In this document: positions 5,962 to 11,829 of the stretch, piece after piece | Numbering within the stretch: position 1 is the first letter of the stretch | Layout of the letters: each line of letters starts with the position of its first letter | From: an uncultured Bacilli bacterium | GTDB lineage: Bacteria > Bacillota_I > Bacilli_A > RF39 > UBA660 | Direction of reading: 5' to 3' | Length of the DNA stretch: 11,829 nucleotides | Assembly (NCBI GenBank): GCA_944331815.1 | Contig: CALVIQ010000012.1 | Coordinates: forward strand, 1-11,829 | Made by a program: the position numbers and the translations under genes | Notes under the pieces: generated by a model | Databases searched by the model: none | The model's input: the letters and a program-made list of their open reading frames with translations, nothing else | Told to the model about the DNA's origin: nothing

Positions 5962-6933
5962 TTATAGTTTTATTTTCATTATTTTTTCGTATTTTGGTAA
6001 TATACCAGTTTTATCTTTACTAAAACGAGGTTTTATTTGAAATACTCCTGGATAACTATTACCTTCTATTATACAAGGACCTTTTTCACTGATAGCTATA
6101 TCCCAACCAATATATTTAATTTGCGGTATTTCTTTAGATGCTTCCAAAACCAAATTAATTGCTTCCTCAAATTCAGGAACTTTAAATCCTAATATTTGTT
6201 TTTTACTTATAGGATGGATACCATATATATTATCGTTTTTATCAATTGCAGGTGTAATTACTGTTCCTGTTTCATCTAAAAATGCGTACATTCCATTAAT
6301 TGAAAAATTATCTGTTATGCCATTATTTCCTATTTTGAGTATAGCCTGAAGAAAGTGTGTCTTTTTTTCATCAAAATATGTAAATATTCTAAGGGAATTA
6401 ACTGAATTAGGATATAATTCACTCATTTTTTTATGTTGAACAATAACTTCTTCTAATAAAAAATTATTGTATTTTTCAAAGATATCTTTTTCTTTACAAT
6501 CTATTATTTTAATACCGTTGCCACCAATTCCATCTACTGGTTTAACGATAATGTTACTTTTACTTTTTAAAAATCTATTTAATTGTTCTTTTGTGAAACC
6601 TGGATTTAGGTAATCTCTTTTTAAATATTTTTTGAAATGATCATTAAATTCGTTTTTATTGTCTAGAATATGCCAATATGTTTTATCATTAAATATACGA
6701 ACTATTTCATTATTTTTACCATTTGTGAGATATGTTTTTCTTTGCTCATCATTTAATAAATAAAATTCAAATTCTAAATAATCTGAAAAAGCTGCTTGAT
6801 ATTTTATAGAGCATGATAAAATATCAAATAGAACAAATTTCTTTTTTGTTTGTTTTTTGACTTTTTTATATACATTAATTAAACTTGATAGTGTTGTTAT
6901 TCTAATTGATTTAATTAAGAAGTTTATTTTCAT
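5962..6933 (-). CDS. ATP-grasp family protein, sugar-transfer-associated type
   Basis: A 323-residue ATP-grasp enzyme, resembling the family named sugar-transfer-associated ATP-grasp (ATPgrasp_ST), which joins a carboxylate to an amine or similar nucleophile via an acylphosphate. Visible ATP-binding elements are IIVKPVDGIGGNG (128-140; Lys131 and the glycine loop), LLEEVIVQH (159-167), NSLRIFTY (179-186), and the metal-binding residues Asp278 (GWDIAI), Glu290 and Asn292 (EGN). HPISKKQILGFKVPEFEEAI (240-259) is also typical. The ATG at 6933 follows AGGTGAT; an in-frame GTG at 6960 lacks a site and precedes the likely transcription start. The substrate is unknown: no glycosyltransferase or capsule genes lie nearby. 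It precedes rpsD on the same strand and is divergent from the 7036 gene. Confidence 0.8.
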   Translation of the reverse strand: MKINFLIKSIRITTLSSLINVYKKVKKQTKKKFVLFDILSCSIKYQAAFSDYLEFEFYLLNDEQRKTYLTNGKNNEIVRIFNDKTYWHILDNKNEFNDHFKKYLKRDYLNPGFTKEQLNRFLKSKSNIIVKPVDGIGGNGIKIIDCKEKDIFEKYNNFLLEEVIVQHKKMSELYPNSVNSLRIFTYFDEKKTHFLQAILKIGNNGITDNFSINGMYAFLDETGTVITPAIDKNDNIYGIHPISKKQILGFKVPEFEEAINLVLEASKEIPQIKYIGWDIAISEKGPCIIEGNSYPGVFQIKPRFSKDKTGILPKYEKIMKIKL

Positions 6934-6950
6934 AGCATCACCTACATAAA

Positions 6951-6979
6951 ATAATATCACGTAACTTTACATAAATCAA
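6951..6979 (-). promoter_or_regulatory. Promoter of the ATP-grasp gene
   Basis: Minus strand TTGATT (6979-6974), 17-nt spacer, TATTAT (6956-6951) with a TG one base upstream of the -10. Start near 6944, UTR about 11 nt carrying AGGTGAT. A TTGACA at 7004-6999 was considered but has no matching -10. Confidence 0.75.
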
Positions 6980-7008
6980 TAAAAAAATTGTAGTATATTG
7001 TCAAAAAT

Positions 7009-7019
7009 TGTGTTACAAT
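7009..7019 (+). promoter_or_regulatory. Extended -10 promoter of the 7036 gene
   Basis: TGTG-T-TACAAT fits the TRTGnTATAAT extended -10; no good -35 lies 17 nt upstream. It ends 16 nt before the ATG. An alternative is TTGTCA (6998-7003) with TATAAT (7019-7024), but the 15-nt spacer is short. Confidence 0.6.
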
Positions 7020-7035
7020 ATAATTGGGTGATAGT

Positions 7036-8286
7036 ATGCTACCAAGTAGGGTTATATATAAAAATAATGAATATGAAACGATAGGTTTTATAAAATTAAA
7101 TAATGGTTCTTTTTTAATTTTACAAAATGGTAATGATATAATAAGTTTGGATTTAAGTAAAATTAATTTAAATATAAATTTAAAATTTGAAATAAAAGAG
7201 GCAACAAAAGTAGAATTAATTTTAATGGATTATATTGTTGAATCAATAAAGAATGATATAAGAAATGGTAAATATAAAACTAAAGAAGATTTAAAAAAGG
7301 ATATTGTTGATTTAAACAAATATATTAATACTCATCCAGAATTGTTAGGAAATATGAAACAATTAGATTTTAAAGATGATGTAGTTGACAAAACTATAAC
7401 CAGTTTATTATCTTATTTTGATGAAGTTATGAAAGACGCACCTTTAAACTTAGAAGGAATTACTAGTTTTCAAGTTAATGGTAGAGATTATATAAAGTAT
7501 AAAGATGAAAATGATCAGGTAAGAATAATGGATGACAATGTTGATAATAGAAATTTTGTTGAACAATTTAAATCAAAACAAAATGAATCTAAATATTTCA
7601 AACAGGAAGATAGCAAAGAAAATGCATTAAATATAGCTAAGGATATGGATAAATATGAAAAAACTTCTGTTGAATTAGATGAGGTAGATGATATTAAAGG
7701 ACCACAAGTTGATATATCTACAAGAACTATGCAAAAATATGATGAAAAACCGGATAAAGACATAATTGGTAATGTTGAAACTGGTATTTTTTATGATGAA
7801 AACAATGACCAAATTTTAACAGCAGAAAAAAAAGAAAATAAAGTTATAGTAAGTGAAGTTAATGAAGCAACACATACTCAATATGAAAATGGTACAACAA
7901 TTACTGATGAACAACCAACAGGGATAGAATATCCACCATATAATGAGGAAGTTGTTACACAATATTTGATTGTAAATAAAAATAAAAATATAAACAATTT
8001 TATAAATCATTATTTGGAATTTTTTTCTCCACAACAAATTGATTATATTTTAAATAATTATACATTAACTCAAGAACAAATTGATAAATTAAATAGTCAA
8101 AGAAAAGTCCAAGAAAATTTGTTAGAAGAACAGAAACAAAAAGAAAAACCAAAAACTAAAATATTAACTTTAAATTCTCAAAAAACTCCTAATGCAGCTT
8201 TTGTTGATACTTTATTATTAAGTTTTATAGTTGGATTAGTTTCCGGAATGTATTTAGTATTTTTAATATTAATTATTATGTCGTAA
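7036..8286 (+). CDS. Unknown tail-anchored membrane protein (416 residues) upstream of ezrA
   Basis: No named family is recognised. Residues 5-40 look like a small beta module (VIYKNNEYETIGFIKLNNGS), and 143-166 (TSFQVNGRDYIKYKDENDQV) look like a second related one, each built around an NNG/NGR turn. Residues 55-135 are helical and charged. Residues 170-300 are acidic and probably disordered. Residues 307-372 are again helical, rich in Gln, Lys and Glu. A single hydrophobic segment at about 390-415 closes the protein, giving a tail anchor with a cytoplasmic body. The ATG at 7036 follows GGGTGAT; an in-frame TTG at 7024 would contain the -10 region. No terminator separates it from ezrA 41 bp downstream, which has its own promoter, so partial co-transcription is likely. 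A link to division or envelope is inferred only from this position. Confidence 0.75.
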   Translation: MLPSRVIYKNNEYETIGFIKLNNGSFLILQNGNDIISLDLSKINLNINLKFEIKEATKVELILMDYIVESIKNDIRNGKYKTKEDLKKDIVDLNKYINTHPELLGNMKQLDFKDDVVDKTITSLLSYFDEVMKDAPLNLEGITSFQVNGRDYIKYKDENDQVRIMDDNVDNRNFVEQFKSKQNESKYFKQEDSKENALNIAKDMDKYEKTSVELDEVDDIKGPQVDISTRTMQKYDEKPDKDIIGNVETGIFYDENNDQILTAEKKENKVIVSEVNEATHTQYENGTTITDEQPTGIEYPPYNEEVVTQYLIVNKNKNINNFINHYLEFFSPQQIDYILNNYTLTQEQIDKLNSQRKVQENLLEEQKQKEKPKTKILTLNSQKTPNAAFVDTLLLSFIVGLVSGMYLVFLILIIMS

Positions 8287-8297
8287 TTTGTTAAAAA

Positions 8298-8308
8298 TGT
8301 GATAAAAT
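8298..8308 (+). promoter_or_regulatory. Extended -10 promoter of ezrA
   Basis: TGTG-A-TAAAAT again fits TRTGnTATAAT and ends 19 nt before the ATG; GAGGTGG (8317-8323) follows as ribosome site. An alternative is TATAAT at 8309-8314 with TTGTTA (8288-8293), 15-nt spacer. Confidence 0.5.
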
Positions 8309-8327
8309 TATAATAAGAGGTGGTAAA

Positions 8328-10034
8328 ATGAATGTTACTTTATTTGCAATTAGTCTATATGTTATAACCACAATTATAGTAATAATAGTTCTAAATTTGA
8401 TTCAAAATCAAAGAAATAAAAAATATAAAGTTATTTTAGATAAATTAGAAGTCGAAAAAAATGTGATTGATAGTACACCAATAAATTCTGAAATTTCAAA
8501 AATCAAAACATTCTTAAAAAACGATAAATTAGATAATAATTTAACTGATTGGGAAAATAGATTTAAAGAAATAAGAAATACAGAAATACCTAAAATAACA
8601 GACATGATTTTAGAAGCAGATTACTCATTAAAACAATTGGATTATAAAACTACAGTATTTAAAATTGCTAAATTAGAAATGGAAATATATAAGGTTAAAA
8701 CAAATACTGATATGTTACTTGATGAAATAAAAGAAATTACAACAAGTGAAGAAAGAAATAGAGCAATAATAACTAAATTTAAAAGTATTTATAGAGAATT
8801 ATATGATAAATTTAATAATATAAAACCTGAATTTGGGGAAATTGCTAATTCTGTACTTTTACAATTTGAAAATATTTCTAAAAGATTTGAAGCATTTGAA
8901 ATTAATATGGAAAATAATGATTACACAGAAGTTACAAAAATAATTAAATCAATAGATGAAATGTTAAAACATATGCAAATAGTAATTGATGAAGTACCAT
9001 CTATTGTTTTAATGGCAACTAGCATTATACCTAAAAAAATTAAAGAGATAGATGATGTTTACCACGAAATGATAAAAGATGGTTTTCCATTGGATTATTT
9101 AAATGTCGATTATAACATAACAGAAGCTAACAAAAAATTAAATGACATTATGGACAGAACAAAAGTTTTAAATCTAGAAGATAGTTTGTTTGAATTAAAA
9201 GTTTTATTAGATTATTTTGATTCATTATATAATGATTTTGAAAAAGAAAAGAAAGATAAACGTATATATGAGGAATTAGTAGAATCTTTTGTAAAAAAAA
9301 TTACTAAAATTAATGATTTAATAACAGATATGTTTAGCCAAATAGACGATATTAAAAGTGAATATAATTTATCAGATGATGATATAAAAATATTAAATGA
9401 GGTAAAAGATGAAATAAAAGTATTAAATACTGATTATGATGTGTTAAAAACACATACTGGTAATAATACTTTTGCTTATTCAAAATTAATAAAAGAAATT
9501 GAAACGTTAACTTTAAGATTAAATAATTTAGAAGATAGATTAGATAATTCTTTAGATGCTCTTGGAAGTATGAAAGAAGATGAATTAAGAGCTAGACAAC
9601 AATTAGAAGAAATCAAAACAATATTACGTGAATCAAAAAATAAAATTCATGAATACAAATTTCCAATTATTCCACAGTATTATTATACTCAATTAAATGA
9701 AGCTTCAGATGCAATTAAGGAAATAATTAAAGAATTAGATAAAAAGCCAATTACAATAAAAACATTAAATACTCGTGTTGATACAGCAAGAGATTTAGCT
9801 TTAAAATTATACTGTGGAACTAAAGAATTATTAAAAACAGCAATGTTTGCTGAAATGGCAATAGTTTATGGAAATAGATATCGTGTTATGACTGATGAAA
9901 TAAATAAAAATTTAACTTATTCTGAAATATTATTTTATAAAGGTGAGTATCAAAAATCTTTAGAATTAACAATTAATTCTTTAAATAAAATTGAACCTGG
10001 TATATATAATAAATTATTAAAATTTTATGAATAA
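8328..10034 (+). CDS. ezrA: Septation ring formation regulator EzrA
   Basis: A 568-residue protein, close to the 562 of B. subtilis EzrA. One N-terminal membrane helix (about 4-27, outside facing N terminus, then QNQRNKKY) is followed by a long charged, helical cytoplasmic region made of spectrin-like antiparallel coiled coils. Recognisable family points are LTDWENRFKEI near residue 73, YYTQLNEASDAIKEI near 455, and a C-terminal segment with AMFAEMAIVYGNRYR and YKGEYQKSLELTINSLNKIEPG, the most conserved part of EzrA. EzrA binds FtsZ at the membrane, keeps Z-rings off the poles and takes part in the divisome of Bacilli. The ATG at 8328 follows GAGGTGG. B. subtilis ezrA is next to the iscS-type/thiI genes; here an insertion element follows instead. 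Confidence 0.95.
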   Translation: MNVTLFAISLYVITTIIVIIVLNLIQNQRNKKYKVILDKLEVEKNVIDSTPINSEISKIKTFLKNDKLDNNLTDWENRFKEIRNTEIPKITDMILEADYSLKQLDYKTTVFKIAKLEMEIYKVKTNTDMLLDEIKEITTSEERNRAIITKFKSIYRELYDKFNNIKPEFGEIANSVLLQFENISKRFEAFEINMENNDYTEVTKIIKSIDEMLKHMQIVIDEVPSIVLMATSIIPKKIKEIDDVYHEMIKDGFPLDYLNVDYNITEANKKLNDIMDRTKVLNLEDSLFELKVLLDYFDSLYNDFEKEKKDKRIYEELVESFVKKITKINDLITDMFSQIDDIKSEYNLSDDDIKILNEVKDEIKVLNTDYDVLKTHTGNNTFAYSKLIKEIETLTLRLNNLEDRLDNSLDALGSMKEDELRARQQLEEIKTILRESKNKIHEYKFPIIPQYYYTQLNEASDAIKEIIKELDKKPITIKTLNTRVDTARDLALKLYCGTKELLKTAMFAEMAIVYGNRYRVMTDEINKNLTYSEILFYKGEYQKSLELTINSLNKIEPGIYNKLLKFYE

Positions 10035-10052
10035 AGTTAATATTTTATTAAT

Positions 10053-10081
10053 TTGACACATATATTTAATAGTGATATAAT
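10053..10081 (+). promoter_or_regulatory. Consensus promoter behind ezrA without an obvious gene
   Basis: TTGACA (10053-10058), exactly 17 nt, TATAAT (10076-10081), plus a TG one base before the -10. It is the best promoter match in the window. The predicted start (about 10088) falls inside the hairpin at 10086-10109, and the next gene lies on the other strand. Confidence 0.8.
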
Positions 10082-10085
10082 TTAT

Positions 10086-10109
10086 AAATGTCGTTTTAGA
10101 CATTTTTTT
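10086..10109 (+). terminator. Hairpin with T run, probable ezrA terminator
   Basis: Stem AAATGTC (10086-10092), loop GTTTTA, stem GACATTT (10099-10105), T run to 10109. It is the only terminator-like structure after ezrA, but it follows the consensus promoter at 10053-10081. Confidence 0.7.
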
Positions 10110-10110
10110 G

Positions 10111-10165
10111 TATAATAGGAAAGTTATAGAGCAAAAGTCAAAACACGTGGTAGTTTGCTATACGC
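10111..10165. repeat. Imperfect inverted repeat around CACGTG at the IS side, possible element end
   Basis: TATAGAGCAAA (10126-10136) and TTTGCTATA (10154-10162) form an imperfect inverted repeat (two-base bulge) with the palindrome CACGTG between. It lies downstream of the transposase and zinc-ribbon genes, next to the terminator hairpin, where an IS91-type origin end would be expected. This is a suggestion from position only. Confidence 0.35.
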
Positions 10166-10188
10166 AAAAAGGCAAGATAAAATCTTGC
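10166..10188 (-). terminator. Terminator of the transposase/zinc-ribbon operon
   Basis: Minus strand GCAAGAT (10188-10182), loop TTT, ATCTTGC (10178-10172), then C and five T. It sits 25 bp after the zinc-ribbon stop codon. It may also be part of the element's end structure. Confidence 0.65.
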
Positions 10189-10212
10189 TTGTAATTAACA
10201 ATTTATTAACTT

Positions 10213-10461
10213 TTATTTTTCAATATATTTATGATGATAACCGCGTTTAGATACATAATCAATAGGTACACATTTGTTAAAATTACATTTTGAACAAATA
10301 ATGTAAGGTGGTGTAGAAATAGGTAAACCATTCCATTCATCTTCTTGTTCAAATTCTAAGACAGCTTCAATAGGAGCCTTAAATTTGTTTTTACATTTTG
10401 GGCAGATGTAATCAACTGTAATTCCACTTAATTTAATAGGGAAAGAATCAAAATCAAACAT
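10213..10461 (-). CDS. Small zinc-ribbon protein coupled to the transposase
   Basis: An 82-residue protein with two cysteine pairs, CPKC (20-23) and CSKC (56-59), spaced like a split zinc ribbon; Cys64 is extra. Between them is an acidic stretch (EAVLEFEQEDEWNGLP), and the end is basic and histidine-rich (SKRGYHHKYIEK). The start ATG is at 10461: GGAGGTTGA, made of the last codons and stop of the transposase, lies right before it, and only four bases separate the TGA from this ATG. Translation is therefore coupled. An upstream in-frame ATG (10476) lacks such a site. I know of no assigned function. As the only companion of the transposase it may bind DNA at the element ends or modulate transposition; that is inference. 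Confidence 0.78.
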   Translation of the reverse strand: MFDFDSFPIKLSGITVDYICPKCKNKFKAPIEAVLEFEQEDEWNGLPISTPPYIICSKCNFNKCVPIDYVSKRGYHHKYIEK

Positions 10462-10465
10462 AAAA

Positions 10466-11737
10466 TCAACCTCCATCAATATAACAAACCTTAAACATAG
10501 TTTTGCCGCATTTAGGGCAATTAAAAGGATCGTAATTAAAAAATTTTAATATAGATACTTTATATTTTAAAATTTGTTTACTTATTTTTTTAAATTCGTT
10601 AGGAATCATCATAACCATTTTATCATGAAAAGAATGTTTTTTTCTATAAAAACCATAATATCTAATAATTTTAAAATTATAAGGCAAAAGATGCATAAGT
10701 AAAATAGTGATAAATTGAGTGGCAGTAACGGTAATTTCGTGATAAGAATTATCAACATGAGAATTATAGCAGTAAGTAACATTATTGCCATCATAATTAA
10801 TAATTCTATTTTCACTTATAGCAACACGACCACAATATCTAGTAACATATTCAACTCCGTCTTTAATGTTTTTAAAATTTTTCTTTTCAGCATAAACATA
10901 AAAACCATTTTTATATTTTTTATAAAGTTTATTTTTAAGAGCTTTAAAAGATTTATCATTTAAATATTCATCCATTAAATCTAACAAGATTTTCATAAAT
11001 CTTTTAGATAAAGCATTAAAATCAAAATATTCCCATTTATAACATTTATTTTTAGAAAGCTTAATTTCAGCGATAAGAACATGAATATGTGGATGCCATT
11101 GTAAATTACGCCCAAAGGTATGAAGAAAAGCGAAAAAGCCAGGAGTATATTTTGTTTTAGAAATGTATTTTTTCCATTTGCTATTTTTAAGCTTAAAGGA
11201 TTCATTTAAAATAGAATAGATAGTTTTATTGACCGTTTTAAAATAAATATTAGTAAGATTAACAAAATCAACAAAGAAATAAGGCCAAAGTTCTTTAGCA
11301 CAAGTAAAAACAATTTGTCGATGTTTACAATTATAAGCGGTATTAATAATATTATTAACGCGTTCAAGTTTATATTTATAGCCACAAGAAGAACAAAATC
11401 TAGATTTACAAGTATTACCAATAAAACAAATATCACCACAATCAGGACATTGGAAGACATTGCAACCTAAGTCTTTGTTATGGCAATCAATGATTTTTTT
11501 GATTTCTTTTTCAGCATTAGGTTTAATTTTGATAATTGATTCTTTAACATTAGATGGGATATTATTCCAATGATCTTCAAATATTTGGGCAATTAAACCG
11601 GTATTTTTATTAGAATTATAATTAAGATTAAGATTTCCATCTTCATTAAACATATTTTCATTATAATTATTATTTAAATAGAATTCTACAAATTGTTGTT
11701 TGGTCAAAACAACAGTATTTATTTTTTTAGTAAACAT
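10466..11737 (-). CDS. IS91-family transposase (HUH/Y2 rolling-circle type)
   Basis: A 423-residue transposase. An N-terminal zinc-binding region has Cys85, Cys92, Cys97, Cys100, Cys110, Cys115 and Cys118 (CPDCG, then NTCKSRFCSSCG, matching the usual SCRNRHCPKCQ). The HUH metal motif is HIH at 217-219 in QWHPHIHVLIAE. The two catalytic tyrosines are Tyr297 and Tyr301 (EYVTRYCGRVAISENRI), the Y2 arrangement of IS91 rather than Y1. A C-terminal CPKCG follows. The enzyme nicks one strand and moves the element by rolling circle. No frameshift or stop is seen and all catalytic residues are present, so it may be active. The ATG at 11737 follows AAGGA (11750-11746); an in-frame extension to 11821 would start inside a palindrome and has no ribosome site. 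Confidence 0.92.
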   Translation of the reverse strand: MFTKKINTVVLTKQQFVEFYLNNNYNENMFNEDGNLNLNYNSNKNTGLIAQIFEDHWNNIPSNVKESIIKIKPNAEKEIKKIIDCHNKDLGCNVFQCPDCGDICFIGNTCKSRFCSSCGYKYKLERVNNIINTAYNCKHRQIVFTCAKELWPYFFVDFVNLTNIYFKTVNKTIYSILNESFKLKNSKWKKYISKTKYTPGFFAFLHTFGRNLQWHPHIHVLIAEIKLSKNKCYKWEYFDFNALSKRFMKILLDLMDEYLNDKSFKALKNKLYKKYKNGFYVYAEKKNFKNIKDGVEYVTRYCGRVAISENRIINYDGNNVTYCYNSHVDNSYHEITVTATQFITILLMHLLPYNFKIIRYYGFYRKKHSFHDKMVMMIPNEFKKISKQILKYKVSILKFFNYDPFNCPKCGKTMFKVCYIDGG

Positions 11738-11756
11738 ATCATCAATCCTTAAATAT

Positions 11757-11785
11757 ATTATAAAGTAAAATACACTAAAAAGAAA
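11757..11785 (-). promoter_or_regulatory. Likely transposase promoter
   Basis: Minus strand TATAAT (11762-11757), 19 nt before the ATG, matching the spacing of other promoters here. The -35 candidate TTTCTT (11785-11780) is weak, in keeping with low transposase expression. Confidence 0.45.
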
Positions 11786-11799
11786 GTCTTTAGACTTTC
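11777..11799 (-). terminator. Hairpin upstream of the transposase, insulating terminator or element end
   Basis: Minus strand GAAAGTC (11799-11793), loop TAAA, GACTTTC (11788-11782), then five T. It points toward the transposase and would stop transcripts entering from outside, a common feature of insertion sequences. Confidence 0.6.
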
Positions 11800-11800
11800 G

Positions 11801-11822
11801 AATGAAAAATTTATTTTTCATT
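11801..11822. repeat. Perfect 9-bp palindrome at the 5' side of the IS element
   Basis: AATGAAAAA (11801-11809), loop TTTA, TTTTTCATT (11814-11822). It lies one base from the preceding hairpin; the two share the same TTTA loop. Tandem hairpins at a transposase's 5' side fit a terminus (terIS) of an IS91-type element, by position only. Confidence 0.55.
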
Positions 11823-11829
11823 TTTCTTG

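Larger units (their letters stand above)
10166..11822 (-). mobile_element. IS91-family (HUH, Y2 transposase) insertion element, ends not defined
   Basis: A transposase and a coupled zinc-ribbon gene are flanked by palindromes: GCAAGAT-AAA-ATCTTGC on the left, and a pair of hairpins at 11782-11822 on the right. IS91-type elements move by rolling-circle replication, have no terminal inverted repeats and make no target duplication, so the ends cannot be fixed from one copy. The given span is the minimum between the outer palindromes; the left end could reach 10111 or so. The window ends at CTTG, one of the tetranucleotides reported next to IS91 insertions, which may be chance. Confidence 0.7.

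Noticed and set aside
6999..7004. Minus-strand TTGACA as -35 of the ATP-grasp gene
   Set aside because: No -10 is found at 16-18 nt (TATTGA at best); TTGATT/TATTAT nearer to the gene is better and has the right distance to the start.
7515..8037. Open frames on the minus strand inside the 7036 gene
   Set aside because: They are antisense to a clear gene, rich in Phe/Ile/Ser as expected from reversed Asp/Asn/Lys codons, and lack ribosome sites.
10609..11460. Several open frames in other phases across the transposase
   Set aside because: Low-complexity Ile/Leu/Asn translations overlapping an intact transposase with all motifs; they are by-products of AT-rich composition.
11738..11821. In-frame N-terminal extension of the transposase from an ATG at 11821
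   Set aside because: The extension is encoded by two palindromes and a promoter-like stretch, has no ribosome site, and does not resemble IS91 transposases; the ATG at 11737 has AAGGA at good spacing.
1..11829. tRNA, rRNA or CRISPR arrays
   Set aside because: No cloverleaf-like segment, rRNA stretch or regularly spaced direct repeat was seen in the intergenic regions on either strand.

Overview
The window is very AT-rich DNA from a low-GC member of the Bacillota, most likely an anaerobic, Bacilli-related gut-type lineage with a compact genome (RF39 or Erysipelotrichia-like; inferred). EzrA is a Bacilli-type division protein. The dacB-spmA-spmB-rluB order matches Bacillus subtilis. S4 is the cysteine-free type with a Firmicutes-style mRNA leader, and a superoxide reductase remnant and a small ferredoxin fit an anaerobe. 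UGA is used as a stop (spmB, transposase), so this is not the mycoplasma code.

Layout. 1-852: 3' part of a DUF2075 helicase-like gene, cut by the window edge. 853-1166: AT-rich spacer holding the last 41 codons of a decayed superoxide reductase gene, with its terminator just after. 1214-3331: overlapping operon dacB-like carboxypeptidase, spmA, spmB. 3373-4083: rluB with its own promoter, convergent with a 63-residue ferredoxin; one bidirectional terminator contains both stop codons. 4386-5126: unknown tail-anchored membrane protein, convergent with rpsD. 5167-6933 (minus): an ATP-grasp enzyme, then rpsD behind a strong promoter and a roughly 150-nt structured leader that looks like the S4 autoregulatory element. 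7036-8286: a second unknown tail-anchored protein. 8328-10034: ezrA. 10053-10109: a consensus promoter that runs straight into a terminator-like hairpin. 10166 to about 11822 (minus): an IS91-family (HUH, Y2) element with an intact-looking transposase and a translationally coupled zinc-ribbon protein, flanked by palindromes.

How the parts fit. dacB-spmA-spmB is the spore cortex and core-dehydration module of endospore formers. ezrA and the two tail-anchored proteins may form a membrane or division neighbourhood (inference from position and topology only). The two ends of the window are accessory: a DUF2075 gene next to a broken gene, and an IS91-type element inserted behind ezrA.

Across the window, promoters are recognisable and sit very close to their genes. 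The end of the -10 box lies 16-19 nt before the start codon in most cases, leaving 5' UTRs just long enough for a GGTGAT/GGAGG ribosome site. Terminators often include the stop codon. I found no tRNA, rRNA or CRISPR array.
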